A DNA stretch of 5,889 bases from Candidatus Omnitrophota bacterium (GCA_020061685.1 JAGUXU010000154.1:1-5889); one strand, 5' to 3'. Numbered from the stretch's first letter, positions 1 to 5,547 are shown. Numbers and translations: made by a program. Notes: generated by a model from the letters alone, not told the origin.

Positions 1-143
1 GGATCGAATACTTCTCTGGGCTGAAACCGGCCCGGCGAGATCTCATCGGTCTTTATCTGGATGGTCCCGCGCTCTCCGGGCTTTATCGCCACATCATCCG
101 GTATTAACGCCTTAAGCCCTTTGCCTAATACTCTTTTCTCCAT
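1..143 (-). CDS. parB: ParB/Spo0J chromosome-partition protein, N-terminal part (runs off the left edge)
   Basis: ParB is the CTP-dependent DNA clamp that loads at parS sites, spreads along nearby DNA and works with ParA to segregate newly copied origins. Only the first 47 codons are present, translated by hand. They begin MEKRVLGKGLKALIP, the typical basic N-terminal motif through which ParB contacts ParA. After a short linker comes DEISPGRFQPREVFD (residues 33-47), the start of the ParB/Srx-like nuclease-fold domain. The CTP-binding, helix-turn-helix and dimerisation parts lie outside the window. The ATG at 143 is chosen because AAGGAG (minus strand, 156-151) sits 7 nt upstream and the homology starts there. 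The gene overlaps the 3' end of parA by 32 nt in another frame, so the two are surely co-transcribed and probably translationally coupled. Identity is seen from the motifs; function is family knowledge. Confidence 0.93.
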   Translation of the reverse strand, partial: MEKRVLGKGLKALIPDDVAIKPGERGTIQIKTDEISPGRFQPREVFD

Positions 144-945
144 CCGCTGGCTCCTTTTTTTCTTTTATCTCGATATCTATCGGGAAATCCACGCCTAAAA
201 ATTCTTTCGCGAACTCGTAATAACTGCGCGCGCCGTGCGAATTCTTGTCGTATAAGATTATCGGCATCCCGAAACCCGGCGCCTCGCCGAGTTTTATCGA
301 ACGGGGTATAACGGTGCGGTATACTTTATGCTGAAAAAAATTCCTCGCTTCTTTTATGACCTCATCCGTCAGCTTCGTCCTGAAATCCGCCATCGTAAGC
401 AGGATGCCCTCGATCTCCAGATGCGGATTTAAGTTCTGCCTTACTAAATTTATCGTGCTCAACAACTGCGACAGGCCCTCTAAAGCATAATATTCGCATT
501 GCAGCGGAATGAGCGCGGAATTGGATGCGGTCAGGGCGTTTATCGTCAGAAGTCCGAGACTCGGAGGGGCATCTAAAATTATATAATCAAAAGCCGGGCG
601 TATATTTTCCAACGCGTTCTTTAAACGGAATTCGCGGCCTTCAATTGATACGAGCTCAACCTCAACACCGGTCAAGTGGACGTTTGACGGCACGAGATAA
701 AGATTTGTAAGTTTAGTATTTACAAGTAGTTGCGATATATCTTTATTGTCTATCAGGGCATTATAGATGGATTCTTTGACTTGCTTTTTATCGATGCCGA
801 GGCCTGAGGTAGCGTTGGCCTGCGGGTCGCAGTCTACTACTAAAACATTCCGGCCCGCCAGCGCTATAAATGAGGCGAGGTTTATCGCGGTGGTAGTCTT
901 GCCTACACCGCCCTTCTGGTTACAAACCGATATTATCTTCGCCAT
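112..945 (-). CDS. parA: ParA/Soj chromosome-partition ATPase
   Basis: ParA is a deviant Walker ATPase that binds the nucleoid non-specifically as an ATP dimer. ParB stimulates its hydrolysis, and this moves parS-bound origins apart. The 277-residue protein is full length for the chromosomal Soj type, which lacks the extra N-terminal DNA-binding domain of many plasmid ParAs. Visible motifs are the deviant Walker A KGGVGKTT (11-18, with signature Lys11 and catalytic Lys16), Walker A' VDCDPQ (37-42), Walker B YIILDAPPSLG (121-131), EGLSQL (156-161) and the C-terminal block IPRSIKLGEAPGFG (213-226). The tail from about 260 is charged and overlaps the start of parB. The start at 945 fits the family N-terminus. 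It has no strong ribosome site, because the upstream bases are a parS palindrome (946-961) and a promoter -10 box. Its usual neighbour rsmG is missing, so it follows mnmG directly after a terminator-like hairpin. Confidence 0.96.
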   Translation of the reverse strand: MAKIISVCNQKGGVGKTTTAINLASFIALAGRNVLVVDCDPQANATSGLGIDKKQVKESIYNALIDNKDISQLLVNTKLTNLYLVPSNVHLTGVEVELVSIEGREFRLKNALENIRPAFDYIILDAPPSLGLLTINALTASNSALIPLQCEYYALEGLSQLLSTINLVRQNLNPHLEIEGILLTMADFRTKLTDEVIKEARNFFQHKVYRTVIPRSIKLGEAPGFGMPIILYDKNSHGARSYYEFAKEFLGVDFPIDIEIKEKKEPADGEKSIRQRA

Positions 946-961
946 TGTTCCACGTGGAACA
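946..961. promoter_or_regulatory. parS: parS site (ParB-binding centromere) directly in front of parA
   Basis: TGTTCCACGTGGAACA is a perfect 16-bp palindrome matching the near-universal bacterial parS consensus TGTTNCACGTGAAACA up to symmetric variation. It ends next to the parA ATG and shares base 961 with the proposed -10 box, so bound ParB should cover both the transcription start and the ribosome entry site. An identical copy lies at 3059-3074. Presence of the motif is seen directly; repression of parAB by ParB bound here is inferred. Confidence 0.95.
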
Positions 962-989
962 TTTTAAACTTTGGGAGGTTGAAAGTCAA
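961..989 (-). promoter_or_regulatory. Predicted sigma70-type promoter of parA-parB
   Basis: On the minus strand TTGACT (989-984, 5 of 6 match to the -35 consensus) is followed after exactly 17 nt by TAAAAT (966-961, 5 of 6 match to the -10). The transcription start would fall about 7 nt further, near 954, inside parS, leaving a leader of only about 8-10 nt before the parA ATG. The -35 overlaps the outer arm of the neighbouring inverted repeat. Start-site position is inferred. Confidence 0.65.
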
Positions 990-1031
990 TAAAAATCTGC
1001 CGTTTTGACAGAACTTGCAGATTTTTATTGA
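986..1031 (-). terminator. 15-bp perfect inverted repeat, likely bidirectional intrinsic terminator after mnmG
   Basis: TCAATAAAAATCTGC (986-1000) and GCAGATTTTTATTGA (1017-1031) are exact reverse complements separated by 16 nt. The spacer can fold further (GTTTT 1002-1006 against AGAAC 1010-1014 with one G-T pair). Each strand shows a short GC-containing stem flanked by an A-run before and a T-run after, which is the layout of a bidirectional terminator. It lies about 27 nt past the mnmG stop and just before the parA promoter, so it could end the rpmH-mnmG transcript. The GC core is short, so strength is uncertain; a regulatory or mobile-repeat origin is also possible. Confidence 0.6.
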
Positions 1032-1057
1032 TCTCGAGGCCCGCAGGCCGAGAGATC
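1030..1057 (-). repeat. GC-rich imperfect hairpin immediately after the mnmG stop codon
   Basis: GATCTC (1030-1035) pairs with GAGATC (1052-1057), and GGCC (1038-1041) pairs with GGCC (1046-1049), with a 2x2 internal mismatch and a 4-nt loop. It begins at the base after the mnmG stop and abuts the next inverted repeat. It lacks a T-run on the mnmG-sense strand, so by itself it is not a classical terminator. It may protect the 3' end of the transcript or assist the following hairpin. Confidence 0.5.
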
Positions 1058-2818
1058 TTAAACGCTTCTTTTAGGCAGGGACTCAAGATAGACATAAAGC
1101 ATTGAAATGTCGCACGGAGAGATGCCGGATATCCGCGAGGCCTGGCCTATTGATTCGGGCCGTATCTTATCAAGTTTTTCCTGCGCCTCTTTGCGGATTC
1201 CCTTGATCTTCTTATATTCTAACGACGAGGGGATCTTTACCTTCTCTAATTTACGAAGCCGCTCAGCCTCTTTGACCTGCCTTTTTATATACCCTTCATA
1301 TTTAATTTCAAGATCTACCTGCTTTTTGACCTCCTCGGGAAAAGACGCTGCTTCGTCGGGGCGCCTGGACTTTGCGAGCTCAACACCTTTCCGGATCAGG
1401 TCCTTCTTAGTCATCATGGCATCATACCGGGCCTTTGATATCAAGCCGAATTTAAACCCGTATTCCATAAGACGCGTATCGGCGTTATCGTGACGCAATA
1501 ACAATCTGTACTCCGCGCGGGACGTAAACATCCTGTATGGCTCGTTGGTTCCTTTCGTGACCAGGTCATCTATTAAGACGCCGATATACGCTTCGGACCG
1601 CTCAAGAACAAACGGAGTGTTGTCCCGTATCTTTAAAGCCGCGTTTATCCCTGCCATCAGTCCTTGGGCGGCAGCTTCCTCATAGCCCGAGGTCCCGTTT
1701 ATCTGCCCGGCGAAATAGAGGTTCTCTATCAGTTTTGTTTCGAGAGTCGGTTTTACCTGGGTGGGTGGGCAAAAGTCGTATTCTATGGCGTAGCCGAATC
1801 GCATTATCTCGGAATTCTCTAACCCCTTTATTGTCCGCAAGATAGCAATCTGGATATCCTGCGGGAGACTTGTAGAGAGCCCGTTTAGGTATATCTCATC
1901 GGTATTAATACCTTCCGGCTCAAGGAATATCTGGTGCCGCTCTTTCTCCTTAAACCTTACGACTTTGTCTTCGATCGAAGGACAATACCTCGGGCCGATG
2001 CCCTTGATCCTGCCGCTATACAAAGGCGAGCGGTCTAAGTTATCCAGAATATATTTATGCGTTCCCGGATTTGTATAGGTTATATAGCACGGGATCTGTT
2101 CCTGCTCGATGCGCCCGGTTGAAAAAGAAAATGGCGTTGGGACCGGGTCGCCGTACTGGGCTTGTACCTTTGAAAGATCTATTGACCGCTTATTTATCCT
2201 CGCGGGAGTTCCTGTCTTAAGTCTTTTAATATCAAAGCCTAATGAGCGCAGCGATTCCGATAATTTGACGGCAGGGAATTCGCCCATCCGGCCGGCCGGA
2301 AATGTGGTCAAGCCGATATGGATAAGGCCATTTAAGAAGGTGCCGGTAGTGATGATGACAGCTTTGGCTTTATAGCACATCCCGGTCTGGCAAGCGACGC
2401 CATAAACCTTGCTGCCCCTGACGAGTATCTCCTCCGCGATCTCCTGCTTTATATCAAGCCCTTCCTGATCCTCGAGCCGCTTCTTCATCGTAAGCTGGTA
2501 GAGCTTCTTATCCGCCTGCGCCCGCGGCGCCTGGACAGCCGGACCCTTCTTGGTATTTAATAACCTGAACTGGATACCCGTCTTATCGGTGACCTTCGCC
2601 ATCTCGCCGCCTAAGGCGTCTATCTCGCGCACGATATGGCCCTTTGCCAATCCTCCGATAGCGGGGTTGCAGGACATCTGGGCAATGGTATCCAGATTCA
2701 TGGTCAGCATCAGGCACTTTAGGCCCATCCTGGAGACAGCAAGAGCCGCCTCGCAGCCGGCATGCCCGCCTCCGATAACGATCACATCATATTCTTTATC
2801 ATAACTGACTGTCGTCAT
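1058..2818 (-). CDS. mnmG: tRNA uridine-5-carboxymethylaminomethyl(34) modification enzyme MnmG (GidA)
   Basis: MnmG is the FAD-dependent partner of the GTPase MnmE. Together they place the (carboxymethyl)aminomethyl group on wobble uridine 34 of certain tRNAs in the cytosol, using methylene-tetrahydrofolate and NADH. In the 586 residues I see the Rossmann FAD motif GGGHAG (16-21), the conserved Cys50 block MSCNPAIGGLAKGH (48-61), the signature GIGPRYCPSIEDK (273-285, Cys279), GYEEAAAQGLMAG (378-390) and the tRNA/MnmE-binding helical tail from YEGYI (507-511) onward. It is about 40 residues shorter than the E. coli protein. Most of the loss appears to be in the linker before RRPDEAASF (485-493), and all catalytic motifs remain. 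The start at 2818 leaves a short lead into YDVIVIGGG and has no visible Shine-Dalgarno. Its partner gene mnmE is not beside it and must be elsewhere if the pathway is complete. Confidence 0.97.
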   Translation of the reverse strand: MTTVSYDKEYDVIVIGGGHAGCEAALAVSRMGLKCLMLTMNLDTIAQMSCNPAIGGLAKGHIVREIDALGGEMAKVTDKTGIQFRLLNTKKGPAVQAPRAQADKKLYQLTMKKRLEDQEGLDIKQEIAEEILVRGSKVYGVACQTGMCYKAKAVIITTGTFLNGLIHIGLTTFPAGRMGEFPAVKLSESLRSLGFDIKRLKTGTPARINKRSIDLSKVQAQYGDPVPTPFSFSTGRIEQEQIPCYITYTNPGTHKYILDNLDRSPLYSGRIKGIGPRYCPSIEDKVVRFKEKERHQIFLEPEGINTDEIYLNGLSTSLPQDIQIAILRTIKGLENSEIMRFGYAIEYDFCPPTQVKPTLETKLIENLYFAGQINGTSGYEEAAAQGLMAGINAALKIRDNTPFVLERSEAYIGVLIDDLVTKGTNEPYRMFTSRAEYRLLLRHDNADTRLMEYGFKFGLISKARYDAMMTKKDLIRKGVELAKSRRPDEAASFPEEVKKQVDLEIKYEGYIKRQVKEAERLRKLEKVKIPSSLEYKKIKGIRKEAQEKLDKIRPESIGQASRISGISPCDISMLYVYLESLPKRSV

Positions 2819-2837
2819 TTGAAATGTGAGGAGTTAC

Positions 2838-3038
2838 TTAAACTTTATGGGTATGGTGGACGTCTTCTTTGAGAGTGATCTTTACCTTGGCTTGCTTTGG
2901 GCCGGTCATTCCGAACAGGCCGTGGTGGCCCTCGGCTAAGATCTTTACCGTAACCTTGTCACGCGCGACGCCGAGCTTCTGCAGCGCTATATTAATCGCT
3001 TCCTTGGTTGTCTTGCCTTCGACTTCTATTGACTTCAT
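2838..3038 (-). CDS. Stand-alone Jag N-terminal domain protein (KhpB/Jag/EloR-like, lacking KH and R3H domains)
   Basis: This 66-residue protein sits where jag (khpB) normally follows yidC. It matches the Jag N-terminal domain: MKSIEVEGKTTKEAI at the start, LGVARDKVTVKILAEG in the middle and the characteristic GLFGM turn (40-44), then a basic KVKITLK strand. Full KhpB proteins are about 200 residues or more and continue into KH and R3H RNA-binding domains. Here a TAA stop follows KEDVHHTHKV, and only 19 nt separate it from mnmG, so those domains are absent, not frameshifted. The start at 3038 has AAGGG 6 nt upstream, overlapping the yidC stop region. Jag-N is a small fold of poorly known role. 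I do not assign RNA binding to this protein, and leave the symbol blank because only one domain is present. Confidence 0.85.
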   Translation of the reverse strand: MKSIEVEGKTTKEAINIALQKLGVARDKVTVKILAEGHHGLFGMTGPKQAKVKITLKEDVHHTHKV

Positions 3039-3045
3039 AATGCCC

Positions 3046-4662
3046 TTAAGTCTCCGAATGTTCCACGTGGAACAAATGCGGTTTTAAGAATAATCCCTGC
3101 TCGACTATCGTCAGGATAGTATTAGCTAACCAATATAATACAAGGCCGGAAGGAAGCTTGTAGAATAGGACCCCGAATAAGACCGGCATCATGACCATCA
3201 TCATCCGCTGCTGCTGGGCCATCTGATCCGAGGCGCCGGAAGAGGCTGCCTTGGGCGGTGTGGACAGTTTCTGCTGAAGGAACATGGCTACGGCCATTAA
3301 AAGCGGTAATATATTTAACTCATTGGGAAATATAGGGATATTAGCGATCAACCTGTCCGGCTGGGATAAATCCTTGATCCAGAGGAACGGCGCGCCGCGC
3401 AACTCTATAGACCTCATTAAAACCTGATACAGGGCGAAAAATACGGGCATTTGCAGGAGCATCGGCAGGCAGCCGCCCAAAGGATTGACCTTATACTTCT
3501 TGTACAACTCCATTATCTCTTTATTGACCTTTTGGGGGTTGTCCTTACGGGACGCCCGCAATGCCTCGACCCTCGGTTGCAGGGCCTGCATCTGCTTCAT
3601 GGATTTGAGGCTCTTGAAGGTAAGGGGAAATAGCACGATATTTATCAGGACGGTAAGTATTATTATCGCGACTCCCCAGTTCTTGACTATACGCTGAAAA
3701 AATTCCAGCGCCACAAAAAGCCATCTGCCTATGCCGCCGGTAAAACCCAAATGGAGGGAATCCTCAAGCCCTAATTTCAGGCTGCGGATCTTCCCGAAAT
3801 CGTTCGGTCCGGCGTATAAAACGAAATCCTGTGTCATGGAAGAATTCGGGTCTATATTAAGGCCGGTTATCCCGACCCCTGTTTCTAACTCTTTGTCGGA
3901 CAACGATTTAGAAAAAACATTATCAAAAGATACCGGCGGTTTTAAGATCAATGAAAAATACCTGTTCTTAAGTGAGACCCAATAAACCTGCCCGCCGTTC
4001 CAGACTGTCTCGGCTTTAATTGACTTGCCATTTACATTGCTTATCTTCCCGCTTATATTCCTGACGACCTCTACATACACTTCATCCTGAGGCGAAAGGG
4101 GTGTTATCCCGCAGCCGCCGGCGATCTTGTAGGTTAAGGCGCGCGCCTGGCCCGCGTTATTCCTTATCGTCTGCTTCAATTCTATGGCGTATTCCCCCGG
4201 ACCGAAGATGATCTCTTTCTCTATAATAAGCCCGCTCTGCGTGCCCGCTTTAAATATCACTCTATCCGGCTTTTCTACGAACGAGAACGGCAGGCCTTTA
4301 TCGAGTTCCGGGTCTAAGCCCGTAACGGCGAAGATAGAATCTCTGGGGTCGGAAGTAGCGGCGAGGACTATCGGTTTATTCTCGGAGTCCAGATGTGTCT
4401 TTAAGGTTATGCTCTTTATTACACCGCCTAAGTTCGATAATACGGCCTTATAATCCGCCGTCTCAAAAACGATCTCTTTCTCGGAAGGCAGCGGGGCCTG
4501 TTCTATCCTGATTATTTTTTGCGGCGCCTCCGCTATCGGTACCCGGGCAGTGATATCTTTTTTGACCGGGGCCTGCTTGGGCTTCGGCATTATAGAAGGG
4601 AAGAGGAGCAGTATCAACATTGAGACGACTATAGCTGCGAGCGCGCGTTTTTCCATATTCAT
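3046..4662 (-). CDS. yidC: Membrane protein insertase YidC (long, Gram-negative form)
   Basis: YidC inserts and folds inner-membrane proteins, alone or with SecYEG. The 538 residues show transmembrane segment 1 at about 7-25, a Pro/Lys-rich linker (26-60), the large periplasmic beta domain (about 60-300), an amphipathic helix (311-329), then the conserved insertase core. The core has TM2 331-350, a cytoplasmic hairpin with MKQMQALQPRVEALR (355-369) and YKKYKVNPLGGCLPMLLQMP (387-406) leading into TM3, TM4 about 450-466, TM5 about 488-501 and TM6 504-525. The hydrophilic groove position normally Arg or Lys in TM2 appears to be Asn341. The start at 4662 overlaps the yidD stop (TAATG); a second ATG is codon 3. 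No good ribosome site is visible, so coupling to yidD is likely. The last residues LFHVEH (530-535) are encoded by a parS palindrome, giving a short C-tail. Confidence 0.97.
   Translation of the reverse strand: MNMEKRALAAIVVSMLILLLFPSIMPKPKQAPVKKDITARVPIAEAPQKIIRIEQAPLPSEKEIVFETADYKAVLSNLGGVIKSITLKTHLDSENKPIVLAATSDPRDSIFAVTGLDPELDKGLPFSFVEKPDRVIFKAGTQSGLIIEKEIIFGPGEYAIELKQTIRNNAGQARALTYKIAGGCGITPLSPQDEVYVEVVRNISGKISNVNGKSIKAETVWNGGQVYWVSLKNRYFSLILKPPVSFDNVFSKSLSDKELETGVGITGLNIDPNSSMTQDFVLYAGPNDFGKIRSLKLGLEDSLHLGFTGGIGRWLFVALEFFQRIVKNWGVAIIILTVLINIVLFPLTFKSLKSMKQMQALQPRVEALRASRKDNPQKVNKEIMELYKKYKVNPLGGCLPMLLQMPVFFALYQVLMRSIELRGAPFLWIKDLSQPDRLIANIPIFPNELNILPLLMAVAMFLQQKLSTPPKAASSGASDQMAQQQRMMMVMMPVLFGVLFYKLPSGLVLYWLANTILTIVEQGLFLKPHLFHVEHSET
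3059..3074. promoter_or_regulatory. parS: parS site inside the 3' end of yidC
   Basis: TGTTCCACGTGGAACA, the same perfect 16-bp palindrome as at 946-961, lies within yidC codons 530-535 and is read as Leu-Phe-His-Val-Glu-His. It is about 2.1 kb from the first copy and about 2.5 kb from dnaA, the usual origin-proximal position for parS. The identity is seen directly; ParB loading here is inferred from the strict conservation of this motif across bacteria. Confidence 0.94.
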
Positions 4663-4877
4663 TATTCTTTTACCGGATCGTATCCGCCTCTGGAAAATGG
4701 ATTACACCTAATGATCCTGAAAGACGAGAGGAGCAAGCCTTTAAAGAGCCCTTTCTTCTCAATGGCCTCGGCCGCGTAAGCCGAGCACGAGGGGTAAAAC
4801 CTGCAACACGGTAACTTACTGAAAGACAAGAAGTTACGATAAAAATTTATCGCCGATACCGCTAATTTTTTGAGCAT
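4662..4877 (-). CDS. yidD: Membrane protein insertion efficiency factor YidD
   Basis: YidD is a small, membrane-associated protein that modestly improves YidC-dependent insertion; its exact biochemistry is not settled. The 71-residue product is a normal length. It has an amphipathic N-terminus (FYRNFLSF, 12-19), then the family signature CCRFYPSCSAYAAEAI (24-39), KGLFKGLLLSSFRIIRCNP (42-60) and GGYDPV (64-69). The conserved cysteines are at 24, 25, 31 and 58. The start at 4877 lies 2 nt after the rnpA stop, with AAGGGAT from the end of rnpA as the likely ribosome site. The stop overlaps the yidC start by one base, which fits the functional pairing with YidC. Confidence 0.96.
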   Translation of the reverse strand: MLKKLAVSAINFYRNFLSFSKLPCCRFYPSCSAYAAEAIEKKGLFKGLLLSSFRIIRCNPFSRGGYDPVKE

Positions 4878-4879
4878 GC

Positions 4880-5239
4880 CTATCCCTTCTTAAATATCCC
4901 CGATTTCCTGATCATGTCCATAAACTCGTCGTTTAACTCGCTGAATTTGAGGCCAGCGCAGCGGGCCTTCGGGATCACTATGATATCGTAGCCGCCGCTA
5001 AAATTATATTTATTCAATCTGAATATCTCTTTTAAACACCTGCGCAACTTGTTACGCTGTGTCGCGAGCTTGAAATAATGGCTGCCGAGCGAGACGCCTA
5101 TCCTTGAGATCCCGTATTTGTTGGGGGCCACTTTCAGCTTGAGCGACCTGCCGGTATAGACCGTCCCGTCTTTAAGCCCTGATTTGAATTCGGATGTCCT
5201 GGTAATCCTTTCGGACCTCGAAAGGGAATATCTCTTCAT
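4880..5239 (-). CDS. rnpA: Ribonuclease P protein component
   Basis: RnpA is the basic protein that binds the RNase P RNA and helps position the 5' leader of precursor tRNAs for cleavage. The product has 119 residues, a typical length. The opening MKRYSLSRSERITRTSEFK (1-19) matches the family start. GISRIGVSLGSHYFKLATQRNKLRRCLKEIFR (43-74) holds the conserved helix that contacts RNA. There the usual RNR core is RNK (62-64), followed by the expected LRR and KEIFR residues. GGYDIIVIPK (82-91) is the conserved final strand. Ribosome site is weak (AAGG about 5 nt upstream). The gene lies 17 nt after rpmH, the almost universal partner, and is probably expressed from the same promoter. Confidence 0.95.
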   Translation of the reverse strand: MKRYSLSRSERITRTSEFKSGLKDGTVYTGRSLKLKVAPNKYGISRIGVSLGSHYFKLATQRNKLRRCLKEIFRLNKYNFSGGYDIIVIPKARCAGLKFSELNDEFMDMIRKSGIFKKG

Positions 5240-5256
5240 TATGCCTTGAGGCGGGT

Positions 5257-5394
5257 TTAAGGGATAAGGTGCTTTCTTCCTTTTTGGCGTCTCCTGCGCA
5301 AGACGGCCCTGCCTTCCTGCGTAGACATCCTTTTCCTAAAACCGTGCGTGCGCCTTCTCTTTATGTTCGATTTTAACGTCAGGTTCTTCTTCAT
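5257..5394 (-). CDS. rpmH: 50S ribosomal protein L34
   Basis: L34 is a tiny, highly basic protein of the large ribosomal subunit. The hand translation gives 45 residues, starting MKKNLTLKSNIKRRRTHGF and continuing RKRMSTQEGRAVLRRRR and QKGRKHLIP. THGFRKRM (16-23), the GRAVL segment (28-32) and the final KGRK (38-41) are the L34 hallmarks. The N-terminus (KKNLTLKSNIK) differs from the common KRTYQPS form, but length and core agree. The ATG at 5394 has a strong AAGGAG ribosome site 7 nt upstream (minus strand). It is the first gene of the leftward operon and sits about 23 nt downstream of its predicted transcription start. Confidence 0.96.
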   Translation of the reverse strand: MKKNLTLKSNIKRRRTHGFRKRMSTQEGRAVLRRRRQKGRKHLIP

Positions 5395-5423
5395 TATGGA
5401 TCTCCTTCTAGAGTTAAGGCACA

Positions 5424-5451
5424 ATTATAGCACGATTGCTGTTTTAGTCAA
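5424..5451 (-). promoter_or_regulatory. Predicted strong sigma70-type promoter of the rpmH operon
   Basis: Minus strand TTGACT (5451-5446) is followed after 16 nt by a perfect TATAAT (5429-5424). The bases before it read TGC, giving an extended -10 (TGnTATAAT). The start would be near 5417, leaving a leader of roughly 23 nt with a strong ribosome site. This is one of the best consensus matches in the window and likely drives rpmH-rnpA-yidD-yidC-jag-mnmG. Confidence 0.82.
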
Positions 5452-5461
5452 GAAAAAGTTC

Positions 5462-5490
5462 TTGCAAAGGGCCGTCATTTTTGATATAAT
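5462..5490 (+). promoter_or_regulatory. Predicted sigma70-type promoter of dnaA
   Basis: TTGCAA (5462-5467) and a perfect TATAAT (5485-5490) are separated by 17 nt, and TGA before the -10 makes it an extended -10 type. The predicted start near 5497 gives a leader of about 77 nt that contains a GC-rich hairpin and two DnaA boxes. Its -35 is only 10 bp from that of the opposite rpmH promoter, so the two polymerases could interfere or share control. Confidence 0.78.
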
Positions 5491-5527
5491 TTCCTCAAAT
5501 CTGTAGTGGACTGCAATAAAGCGGCCT

Positions 5528-5546
5528 GCCCGCTTCGCCGGCGGGC
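5528..5546 (+). repeat. GC-rich hairpin in the dnaA leader
   Basis: GCCCGC (5528-5533) pairs with GCGGGC (5541-5546) around a 7-nt loop. It stands out as a GC-rich block in otherwise AT-rich intergenic DNA, directly before the DnaA boxes. No T-run follows, so it is not an intrinsic terminator. It could be a leader RNA structure, a GC block flanking an unwinding region, or a copy of a dispersed intergenic repeat; the window cannot decide. Confidence 0.5.
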
Positions 5547-5547
5547 C

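Noticed and set aside
920..962. Small minus-strand frame starting at 962 with MFHVEQW through parS
   Set aside because: The ATG is created by the -10 box and parS bases and is out of frame with parA; no sign that it is translated.
767..967. 66-codon plus-strand open frame across the parA start
   Set aside because: Antisense to the conserved ParA Walker motifs and no family resemblance.
1107..1493. 128-codon open frame on the plus strand opposite mnmG
   Set aside because: It lies wholly antisense to a clearly conserved mnmG region, resembles no family I know and has no promoter or ribosome site; it is a shadow frame.
2819..2840. Frameshifted remainder of jag (KH and R3H domains) before mnmG
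   Set aside because: Only 19 nt separate the two genes, so no remnant can be present.
3731..4453. Plus-strand open frames opposite yidC (such as 3731-3985 and 4184-4453)
   Set aside because: Antisense to the YidC periplasmic domain, with no recognisable protein features; shadow frames.
5498..5520. DnaA-trio (repeated 3'-GAT) unwinding array next to the GC-rich block
   Set aside because: Read in the correct direction only a single GAT-like triplet appears; no array.
5521..5547. Intrinsic terminator in front of dnaA
   Set aside because: The GC-rich hairpin is not followed by a T-run and lies downstream of the dnaA promoter, so it would terminate dnaA itself; treated as a leader or repeat structure.
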